NCBI GenBank assembly: GCA_030632525.1
Contig: DAOVUP010000036.1
Span: forward strand, 1-8,774
Reading direction: 5' to 3'
DNA: 8,774 bases
DNA from: Desulfobacteraceae bacterium
Lineage (GTDB): Bacteria > Desulfobacterota > DSM-4660 > Desulfatiglandales > Desulfatiglandaceae
Shown here: one piece after another, positions 1 through 5,779 of the stretch
Layout of the letters: each line of letters begins with the position of its first letter
Numbering within the stretch: position 1 is the stretch's first letter
Made by a program: the position numbers and the translations under genes
The notes under the pieces: generated by a model
Seen by the model: only the letters and a program-made list of their open reading frames with translations
The model's database searches: none
Told to the model about the DNA's origin: nothing

Positions 1-21
1 GGATCTCTGTATTATTAGTCA

Positions 22-84
22 TTGGGTATTGGGTACTGGGTATTAGGTACTGGGTATCAGGTACTGGGTATTGGATATCGGTTA
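22..84. repeat. Degenerate heptamer array A1, nine units of consensus YTGGGTA
   Basis: Nine consecutive 7-base units with no indel, beginning at 22, 29, 36, 43, 50, 57, 64, 71 and 78. The first five are TTGGGTA, TTGGGTA, then C, T and C variants of the first base, one with A for G. Units decay at the high-coordinate end (TTGGATA, TCGGTTA). The stretch is non-coding, downstream of fabZ. Bases 85-139 are T-rich and may be a further decayed part of the same tract. Confidence 0.93.
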
Positions 85-139
85 TTCTACTTCACCATCA
101 TTCAATTGTCATTTCGTTGTTATTGTCTTTGTGGTTTTT

Positions 140-181
140 CAATCGACAATCATCAATCATCAATCATCAATCATCAATCCA
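140..181. repeat. Degenerate heptamer array A2, six units of consensus CAATCAT
   Basis: Six units starting at 140, 147, 154, 161, 168 and 175; four are exactly CAATCAT and the others are CAATCGA and CAATCCA. A seventh decayed unit (182-188) would include the fabZ stop codon. On the transcribed strand the unit reads ATGATTG. Because 7 is not a multiple of 3, successive TGA triplets close all three frames just after fabZ. Confidence 0.94.
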
Positions 182-185
182 ATAA

Positions 186-632
186 TCACCCTATGACAGC
201 TACGAGATTAGCTTCAGCAACCAGGTCACCGTCCACAAAGGCCTTCCCGGCCATCTTCCATATCCTGCCCCCTGTTCTTAAAGCTTCATTTTCAAATCTG
301 ATCTGGTCACCCGGGACGACAGGCTTTCTGAATTTGACCTTATCCATAGAAACAAAAAAAATCTCACCCATCTCTTTCCTCTCCATTACATCAGGGATCG
401 ATAAGCGGGCAAGCACCCCCCCTACCTGTGCCATCGCCTCAATGATAAGCACCCCCGGCATTATCGGGTTGCCCGGGAAATGGCCTTGAAAGAACGGTTC
501 ATTTGCCGTCACGTTTTTTATACCAACCACCCTTTTGCCCAACTCCATTTCAATGATCCTATCAACTAACAAGAAAGGGTAGCGGTGGGGAAGAATCTTT
601 ATGATATCTTCATATTTCAAGGGAAGATCCAT
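186..632 (-). CDS. fabZ: 3-hydroxyacyl-[acyl-carrier-protein] dehydratase FabZ
   Basis: Dehydrates (3R)-hydroxyacyl-ACP to trans-2-enoyl-ACP in fatty acid elongation. It draws on the same hydroxyacyl-ACP pool that LpxD uses, which explains the pairing. The 148-residue hot-dog-fold protein is of normal length. Seen directly: ILPHRYPFLLVDR at 13-25, the active-site block NEPFFQGHFPGNPIMPGVLIIEAMAQ at 44-69 with catalytic His51 and Glu65, and the KFRKPVVPGDQI block near residues 100-111. AAGGAG at 644-649, within the last codons of lpxD, is the likely ribosome site; its 11-base spacing is slightly long. The TGA stop lies 4 bases from, and roughly in register with, a heptamer repeat array. No lpxA start follows before the window ends. 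Confidence 0.97.
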   Translation of the reverse strand: MDLPLKYEDIIKILPHRYPFLLVDRIIEMELGKRVVGIKNVTANEPFFQGHFPGNPIMPGVLIIEAMAQVGGVLARLSIPDVMERKEMGEIFFVSMDKVKFRKPVVPGDQIRFENEALRTGGRIWKMAGKAFVDGDLVAEANLVAVIG

Positions 633-640
633 GATTAAAT

Positions 641-1684
641 CTACTCCTTCTCTGATTGCTTTTCAAATTCCTCCATCTTTTTTTCAAGATCCCTGAGACG
701 TTGGTTGAATTCGGGAAGCCGTTTTGTCAAACTGGAGGTCTTGAGGTGGAGGCGATGGGAAATAGCCGGAGACCCTGAAACAACCTCTCCGGGTGGGATC
801 GATTTCACAATACCGGATTGCGCGGCAATCATGGCCCTGTCCCCAATTTCAATATGATCAATGATACCGACCTGCCCCCCGATGATGACCTCACGTCCGA
901 TATGACAGCTCCCGGAGATCCCTGCCTGGGCAACTATTATTGAATCTTCTCCGATAACCACATTATGGGCAATTTGCACCAGGTTGTCGGTTTTTACCCC
1001 CCTTTTTATCCATGTCTTTCCCAATGCAGCACGGTCTATGCAGTTGTTGACACCGATCTCCACGTGATCGTCGATCTGAACTATGCCAGTCTGGGGGATC
1101 TTTACTGAAGAAGAGCCATCCCTGACAAAACCGAACCCATCATCCCCTATGACACTGCCGGAATGGATGATGACATCGTTTCCGATCAGGGAATCTCGCA
1201 GAATGGTTACGTTAGGATATATCAGGCTTCTCTTTCCAATCTTTACTCTTTCACCTATGAACACACCGGGGAAGATAGTTGTCTCGTCCCCTATCTCCGC
1301 GTCTTCACCAATATACACCAACGGGTAAATCGACACGTCTTTGCCGATCAGACTGTTTTCATGGATGACGGCTTTCTTGCTTACCCCCGGATGTCTCGAC
1401 AACGGAGGGGCAAAAATGGCCGCTATCTTTGCATATGATAATTCGGGATTGGAGACCACCACCTGGGCCCCTTTAAAAGATGGGTCATCCCGGGAAATCA
1501 ATATGGCGCCTGCCCCGGTTTGCTTAATGGCTTCACGGTATCGCCGATCAGCAAGAAAAGAGATCTCTGAGGGCCCTGCATTATCCAAAGAGTTGACGCC
1601 CGTAATTACAAAGCCCTTGTCTCCAAGAACCTCTCCCCTTACAACTTCCGCAATTTTCTCAAGTGATATTTTCAAAACCTGCAT
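641..1684 (-). CDS. lpxD: UDP-3-O-(3-hydroxyacyl)glucosamine N-acyltransferase LpxD
   Basis: Third step of lipid A synthesis: moves a 3-hydroxyacyl chain from acyl carrier protein to the 2-amino group of UDP-3-O-acylglucosamine, in the cytoplasm. The 347-residue protein has an N-terminal uridine-binding domain (about 1-100). A left-handed beta-helix of hexapeptide repeats follows (about 103-300), visible as repeated I/V-G-x-x-x-x-I units. A C-terminal helical tail (about 314-347) has the charged run DLEKKMEEFEKQSEKE. The catalytic histidine lies in DNLVQIAHNVVIG as His240, matching E. coli His239. The GDDGFGF segment at 180-186 is also family-typical. The start is slightly uncertain: GAGG at 1686-1689 lies only 1 base before this ATG but 10 bases before an in-frame TTG at 1675 (codon 4). 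It is packed 4 bases after ompH and 8 bases before fabZ. Confidence 0.97.
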   Translation of the reverse strand: MQVLKISLEKIAEVVRGEVLGDKGFVITGVNSLDNAGPSEISFLADRRYREAIKQTGAGAILISRDDPSFKGAQVVVSNPELSYAKIAAIFAPPLSRHPGVSKKAVIHENSLIGKDVSIYPLVYIGEDAEIGDETTIFPGVFIGERVKIGKRSLIYPNVTILRDSLIGNDVIIHSGSVIGDDGFGFVRDGSSSVKIPQTGIVQIDDHVEIGVNNCIDRAALGKTWIKRGVKTDNLVQIAHNVVIGEDSIIVAQAGISGSCHIGREVIIGGQVGIIDHIEIGDRAMIAAQSGIVKSIPPGEVVSGSPAISHRLHLKTSSLTKRLPEFNQRLRDLEKKMEEFEKQSEKE

Positions 1685-1688
1685 TCCT

Positions 1689-2213
1689 CTATTTGCCCAG
1701 CTTGTCGTATGCCTCGGTGACTTGATTCGTAATATCTATGGCAATATCGTAATAGATAAGCCCCACAGTGCCATCCTCCAGGATGATAGTGTATTGTTGC
1801 TTTTGGGACATTTTTTCCACAATTTTTTCTATCTCGTTCCCGACTTTTCTCGTTGCCTCAAACTCAGCGTCTTTCATCTCCTGAGTAACTTCGCTATACA
1901 TGTACTTATAATGCCGGGTCCTTTTCCCCAATTCCATCTCCTTGTCTTCTTTGGCATCAAGGCTCAACATCATACTCTGTTTCCTCAACTCTTCTTCGAT
2001 TTTTGCTATCTGGGCCCTCTCCCCATCCAACTTCTTCTGAAGGGCATTGAACTTTTTCTTCAACCCCTCCCTGATTTTCTGAAACCTGACAGAATTTTGT
2101 TGAAGCTTTTTCATGTTAAGTACTCCGATTTTGATGCCTTCTGCCCAAACAATTCGGTTTTGCAGACAAAAAAGCAACGAAAAACATAAAAACAATAGAC
2201 TAATCTTTTTCAT
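1689..2213 (-). CDS. ompH: Periplasmic chaperone OmpH/Skp
   Basis: Holdase that keeps outer-membrane proteins unfolded but soluble in the periplasm on the way to BamA. From this start the protein has 174 residues (E. coli Skp has 161). It has a clear signal peptide, MKKISLLFLCFSLLF onwards, with cleavage likely after Ala24 in VWA-EG. The mature protein opens with the family pattern IKIGVLNMKKLQQNS (27-41). A long charged alpha-helical coiled-coil stretch (about 42-135) would form the tentacles, and the C-terminal strand region IILEDGTVGLIYYDIAIDITNQV closes the body. The frame stays open upstream to 2363, but that extension is translated from repeat arrays and has no signal-peptide character. 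GAGGGGG at 2219-2225, 5 bases before this ATG, fixes the start. It lies 136 bases after bamA and 4 bases before lpxD. Skp-like proteins vary widely in sequence; context makes the call firm. Confidence 0.92.
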   Translation of the reverse strand: MKKISLLFLCFSLLFCLQNRIVWAEGIKIGVLNMKKLQQNSVRFQKIREGLKKKFNALQKKLDGERAQIAKIEEELRKQSMMLSLDAKEDKEMELGKRTRHYKYMYSEVTQEMKDAEFEATRKVGNEIEKIVEKMSQKQQYTIILEDGTVGLIYYDIAIDITNQVTEAYDKLGK

Positions 2214-2218
2214 TTCTA

Positions 2219-2225
2219 CCCCCTC
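2219..2225 (-). promoter_or_regulatory. Ribosome binding site that fixes the ompH start
   Basis: GAGGGGG lies 5 bases before the ATG at 2213. It selects the 174-residue signal-peptide form over the longer open frame that starts at 2363 and runs through repeat arrays A4 and A3. Confidence 0.75.
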
Positions 2226-2226
2226 A

Positions 2227-2254
2227 CGATTGACGATTGATGATTGTCGATTGA
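2227..2254. repeat. Degenerate heptamer array A3, four units, same family as A2 but inverted
   Basis: Four units start at 2227, 2234, 2241 and 2248 (CGATTGA, CGATTGA, then two variants). Read on the minus strand the unit is CAATCRW, the same family that array A2 shows on the plus strand. The array ends one base short of the GAGGGGG ribosome site of ompH. Confidence 0.88.
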
Positions 2255-2256
2255 TG

Positions 2257-2292
2257 CCCCGATGAATAGAAAAGAAAAAGCATTTCATGGGG
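2257..2292 (-). other. Imperfect hairpin between bamA and ompH
   Basis: On the transcript, CCCCAUGAA pairs with UUCAU-c-GGGG: nine pairs with one bulged base, around a U-rich loop of 17 bases. It lies between arrays A4 and A3, about 44 bases before the ompH start. No U-tract follows, so it is not an intrinsic terminator. A processing or stability element separating bamA from ompH is possible, but that is inference. Confidence 0.4.
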
Positions 2293-2313
2293 TAAAGTTG
2301 TTTATTGAAAAAC

Positions 2314-2348
2314 GCATAACCCGTAACTCGGAACACGCAACCCGCACG
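2314..2348. repeat. Degenerate heptamer array A4, about five units of NCGNAAC
   Basis: AAC recurs exactly every 7 bases at 2318, 2325, 2332 and 2339. The clearest units are CCGTAAC (2321), TCGGAAC (2328) and ACGCAAC (2335), with decayed units at 2314 and 2342. The array ends one base before the bamA stop codon (2350-2352). Confidence 0.85.
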
Positions 2349-2349
2349 G

Positions 2350-5094
2350 CTAAATCCCGCCACCTATGCTAAATTCCCATTTGCCGGGTGATTCATCTCC
2401 CTGCCTATCCAGTTTAAAACCATACTCCAGACGAAGTGGACCGATCGGCGAATACCATCTGATACCGGCTCCGGCAGACTTTTTGATTCCGCTAAAGGTC
2501 CAGCTCTGCGAATCGTCAAAGACATTACCGGCATCAAAAAATACAAGACCAACGACCCCCTGTTCCTTGAGCAGCGGGAAACGGTATTCCACATTATAAC
2601 ACATCATCTTGGTGCCACCTATCAGGAATCCGTCCTTGTCGCGCGGAGAGATAGTCTGATAATCATAACCACGGACCGTGTTGATACCACCTAAGAAGAA
2701 TTTCTGGAAGACAGAGAGTTTACCGTTGTCTTTGATATAGCCTGCTCGCCCCTGCACCAAAAATACAGTTTCCCAGAACAGGGGGAAAAACCAGGTCGTC
2801 CGGCCCCGGTATTTGTTGAATTTTTCATCTCCACCTAAACCGGCATATTGAAATGATAGTTCGTTAATCGACCCTCTCGTGGTATTCCAGAGTTTGTCCC
2901 TGCTGTCCCGCTTTACCGCAAGTGATATACTGCTGGTTACATTTCGACCTTTCATATCGTACATTGGTCCAGAGGTTGCTTCAACATCATAAATTCGAGA
3001 ATTGTCAAAATCATATCTTGCCATCGCCCTGGTGTATTCATCAATGATGTCGAGAGGATATCCGAAGTTAAAAGCGGTTCCCAGTGCGTCCCTGGAGTAA
3101 TCAGTGTACTGCTGATCCCAAGTATAGAGATCAGCGCCGAAAGAGATGCGCGTATCAAAGAGCCACGGTTCAAAAAACTTTATATCAAATTCCGTGTTTT
3201 TCCCGCCAATCCTGGCGTTGGCCTGGAGCCTTTGTCCGTAACCTAAGAAATTTTCATCTGCTATCTGAAACGTAACAAAGGCCGAATAGGCAGAGCTGTA
3301 ACCTGCGCCTACGCTGAAGGTGCGAGTCCCTTTCTCTTTTACTTTGACATTCAACCTCATCAGGTCGTCGCTGCTTCCCTTTTTTGTCTCTAACTGCACG
3401 TCCTCAAAAAAGCCAAGCCGGTTAAGGTTTGCGCTGCTTTTTTTCATATGTCTGCCGCTAAAATACTCCCCTTCTATGACCTTCAATTGACGTCTAATAA
3501 CCTTGTCTCTTGTCACCGTATTCCCTGAAATAGTAATCCTTTCAAAACGAACCTTTGGTCCTTTAGAGATATCATAGATAATATCGGCAAGATGTTTCTC
3601 ATTGTCCTCTTTGACTATCGGCCTGACCTCTGCATAGGCGTAGCCGTGATCAGCATATACATCTCTCAATGCCAGGATATCCCTCCGCACCATCTCTCGA
3701 TTGAAAATCTTTTCCTTATCGATACGGACTTTCTTGAGAAGTTCGTCTGCAGGCTCTATTAGAGCCCCCTCGACCGTAACCTTGCCTACCTCATATTGAG
3801 GCCCTTCAACAACATCAATGGTAACGACAAGGCCTTCGAGTTTATCGTCATAGGTGACCTTCGGCTCGCCCAATTTCGCCTTTATAAAACCATGGTTGTG
3901 ATAAAATGCGGTTATCTTGTGAACATCAAATTCAAGCTTCTTTTTATCAAAAATTCCGGCCTTGGTAATCCAAGAAAGAAACCACCACGTGCTGGTTTCC
4001 ATAAGGTCTCTTAGCTTATCAGCATCAAAATGTTTATTCCCTACAAATTGAATCTCTTCGATATAGACCTTATTGTGCTCATCGATTTTGTATTTCAACA
4101 TCACCTCGTTATTTGGAATCGGTTCGGTCTTTTCTTCTATTTTAGCGTTGTAGTAGCCTTTTTCCCTGTAAAGTTCCTTAAGCCGATTAATACTCTGTCT
4201 GATTTCGTTGTTATCTAAGATGGAATAAAGATTTATCCCCAAATCCTTTTTCAAGTCATCATCATCAATCTGATCATTTCCCTCAAATACGATCTTGCCA
4301 ACGGAAGGCTTCTCGTTTACGTGAAAGGTAATAACCTTTCCCGAAGGGCCATCCTCGGTCTCTGTTTTGACATCCTTGAAAAAACCCATCTTGTAAATAT
4401 CGCGGAGATCTTTATCAAGTTTCTCGTAATCAAGTCTATCCCCTGCTTTAGTGCCTACCACAGCCAGGATAGCCTCCCTTTCTATGCGTCGATTCCCGGC
4501 CACATGCACCGAATCGATCTGCGGCACACCCATGACCCGATCATAGACATTAACGGTGAGTCGCTTCACTGTATCCGTGATCTGGTCAATATCTTCAGAG
4601 ACTAAAAAAATAAAAAAAGGCATCCTCTTTTGGGATACATCGGTCACTTTAAGGTCTATACTGGCCTTATTTCCGATCTGAGTAAGACTGCCCATGACTA
4701 TCCAGTCAGCGTTGAGTTTTTTCCCCAGGGAGATTAATTCTGTCATTTCAATGGGCGAGGCAAAGGCGATGGGCTGTTTGTTAATCCTTTTAGGGCTGAT
4801 CATCTTAAAGCCTTTTTTTTCCAATTGAGAGGAGAGCATTTTCTGCAGGCCTAACTGAAGATGATTAAGTGTCTTCTGGGCGTTAATCTTAAAGGGTAAG
4901 ATCGCCATCGTCTCCTTCTGTTGAGCCGCAACTATTTCAGGCACAAAAAAGGCGCACAGAATTAAGAGCAGCATTGTCCGGAATATGAACCTGCCCGCCC
5001 TGAAACGTATGGCGTATAGCGCATAGTCCGTGGCGTTTCCAGCTTTGCGCTTTCCGCTCTGCGTTCTGCGTACTGTTTTACCGTATCCGCCCAT
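2350..5094 (-). CDS. bamA: Outer-membrane protein assembly factor BamA with extra N-terminal domain
   Basis: Omp85-family core of the BAM machine, which folds and inserts beta-barrel proteins into the outer membrane. From this start it is 914 residues, longer than the roughly 800 of enterobacterial BamA. Order: a basic leader (1-40), a signal-peptide core (41-58, cleavage likely near VAA-QQ), an extra alpha/beta domain (about 61-190), five POTRA repeats (about 192-262, 264-341, 343-432, 434-512, 514-589) and a 16-strand-type barrel (590-914) with the conserved VRGY loop-6 motif at 807-810. The extra domain has the AILPF start and a DWIVMGSLTQIGN core, like TolB-N/FlgO/CsgG-type domains. The ATG at 5094 has GGAG 7 bases upstream and overlaps lolD. 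A second ATG at 4974 would start directly on the hydrophobic core but lacks both a ribosome site and positive charges. The protein ends in Ile, not the usual aromatic residue. Confidence 0.95.
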   Translation of the reverse strand: MGGYGKTVRRTQSGKRKAGNATDYALYAIRFRAGRFIFRTMLLLILCAFFVPEIVAAQQKETMAILPFKINAQKTLNHLQLGLQKMLSSQLEKKGFKMISPKRINKQPIAFASPIEMTELISLGKKLNADWIVMGSLTQIGNKASIDLKVTDVSQKRMPFFIFLVSEDIDQITDTVKRLTVNVYDRVMGVPQIDSVHVAGNRRIEREAILAVVGTKAGDRLDYEKLDKDLRDIYKMGFFKDVKTETEDGPSGKVITFHVNEKPSVGKIVFEGNDQIDDDDLKKDLGINLYSILDNNEIRQSINRLKELYREKGYYNAKIEEKTEPIPNNEVMLKYKIDEHNKVYIEEIQFVGNKHFDADKLRDLMETSTWWFLSWITKAGIFDKKKLEFDVHKITAFYHNHGFIKAKLGEPKVTYDDKLEGLVVTIDVVEGPQYEVGKVTVEGALIEPADELLKKVRIDKEKIFNREMVRRDILALRDVYADHGYAYAEVRPIVKEDNEKHLADIIYDISKGPKVRFERITISGNTVTRDKVIRRQLKVIEGEYFSGRHMKKSSANLNRLGFFEDVQLETKKGSSDDLMRLNVKVKEKGTRTFSVGAGYSSAYSAFVTFQIADENFLGYGQRLQANARIGGKNTEFDIKFFEPWLFDTRISFGADLYTWDQQYTDYSRDALGTAFNFGYPLDIIDEYTRAMARYDFDNSRIYDVEATSGPMYDMKGRNVTSSISLAVKRDSRDKLWNTTRGSINELSFQYAGLGGDEKFNKYRGRTTWFFPLFWETVFLVQGRAGYIKDNGKLSVFQKFFLGGINTVRGYDYQTISPRDKDGFLIGGTKMMCYNVEYRFPLLKEQGVVGLVFFDAGNVFDDSQSWTFSGIKKSAGAGIRWYSPIGPLRLEYGFKLDRQGDESPGKWEFSIGGGI
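5006..5075. repeat. Degenerate heptamer array A5, ten units in one register, inside the bamA frame
   Basis: Ten units in one unbroken 7-base register (5006, 5013, 5020 and so on to 5069). The low-coordinate end is CGTATRG-like (CGTATGG, CGTATAG), the middle units are decayed, and the high-coordinate end is CGYTCTG-like (CGCTCTG, CGTTCTG). Two sub-families share one register. If bamA starts at 5094, the array encodes residues 7-30 of the protein; if bamA starts at 4974, it is purely intergenic between lolD and bamA. Confidence 0.9.
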
Positions 5095-5779
5095 CTATAA
5101 GCTCCATTTTTTTAGACATTTTTTCGGCCAATCTCTGGTTGTGAGTGGCAATTACCATGGCAACTCCTTCATCCCGGTTGAGTTGAAGAAGGAGATCAGC
5201 AATTTCCTGGCCGGTTAACCAGTCAAGGTTTCCTGTGGGTTCATCTCCCAATATCAGCTTTGGACTCATGATTAGAGCCCTTGCTATTGCCACACGCTGC
5301 TGTTCCCCTCCGGAAAGCTCGCCCGCACGGTGAGTCATACGTCTCTCAAGCCCCACCTTAAAAAGAACCTCTCTTGCCATTCCTGCCGCCTTTTTCTTTG
5401 AATACCTCGCGATTAAGGCGGGCATCATGGTGTTTTCAAATGCATTAAACTCGGGCAGGAGATGATGAAACTGGAATACAAAGCCTATTTCCCTGTTTCT
5501 CAGTCGGGCAAGTCTCCCTTCATCCATCTGATACATATTGACTTCGCGGAATTTGACAAGCCCTTTAGAGGGAGGCTCGAGGCTCCCCATAATATTGAGC
5601 AGCGTCGATTTCCCAACCCCGGACGCCCCCATAACTGCAAGGCTGTCGCCGGGATTAAGAACAAGGCTAACACCCTTCAAGATTTCAATAACATCCCCAT
5701 GATGAATAAAGGATTTAAATACATCCTCAAGACTCAACATAGGAACCTCGGAATCCACCCTGGCTCTTTCGTTATTCAT
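5078..5779 (-). CDS. lolD: Lipoprotein-releasing ABC transporter ATPase LolD
   Basis: Cytoplasmic ATPase that powers the neighbouring LolC/E-type permease. The 233-residue protein has every ABC motif: Walker [10 protein letters not shown] at 51-59, the Q-loop [15 protein letters not shown] at 102-116, signature [15 protein letters not shown] at 155-169, Walker B LILGDEP at 175-181 and the H-loop histidine at 213. The [12 protein letters not shown] segment after the Q-loop is characteristic of the LolD/MacB group. Two starts are possible. The ATG at 5779 overlaps the lolC stop and has GGAG 10 bases upstream. The ATG at 5740 (residue 14) begins [11 protein letters not shown], where homologues usually align, and has GAGG 5 bases upstream. 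The longer form is reported because of its coupling to lolC, but the shorter is about as likely. The last 17 bases overlap the candidate bamA start. Confidence 0.94.
   Translation of the reverse strand: MNNERARVDSEVPMLSLEDVFKSFIHHGDVIEILKGVSLVLNPGDSLAVMGASGVGKSTLLNIMGSLEPPSKGLVKFREVNMYQMDEGRLARLRNREIGFVFQFHHLLPEFNAFENTMMPALIARYSKKKAAGMAREVLFKVGLERRMTHRAGELSGGEQQRVAIARALIMSPKLILGDEPTGNLDWLTGQEIADLLLQLNRDEGVAMVIATHNQRLAEKMSKKMELIDGRIR
5102..5105 (-). promoter_or_regulatory. Ribosome binding site favouring the upstream bamA start
   Basis: GGAG, 7 bases before the ATG at 5094, lies within the final codons of lolD. The alternative ATG at 4974 has no comparable site. This supports translational coupling of bamA to lolD and translation through the heptamer array. 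Confidence 0.5.

Larger units (their letters stand above)
1..185. other. Non-coding region downstream of fabZ, mostly heptamer repeats
   Basis: No start or coding frame for lpxA, the expected next gene, is visible on the minus strand. Arrays A1 and A2 take up more than half of the region, and the T-rich stretch 85-139 between them carries only loose 7-base echoes. No GC-rich hairpin with a T-run is seen, so there is no clear terminator. Confidence 0.7.

Noticed and set aside
22..181. CRISPR array
   Set aside because: Units are 7 bases, contiguous and without spacers, and no cas genes are nearby.
22..489. Plus-strand open frame beginning in array A1 and running opposite fabZ
   Set aside because: Its N-terminus is translated heptamer repeat (giving a 7-residue G-Y-x-V-L-G pattern) and the rest is antisense to fabZ.
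1341..2189. Long plus-strand open frame of 282 codons opposite lpxD and ompH
   Set aside because: It lies wholly antisense to two well-identified genes, spans their junction and has no recognisable domain; it is a shadow frame.
2214..2363. N-terminal extension of OmpH up to an ATG at 2363
   Set aside because: The extension is translated from arrays A4 and A3, would bury the signal peptide at residue 51, and a strong ribosome site precedes the ATG at 2213.
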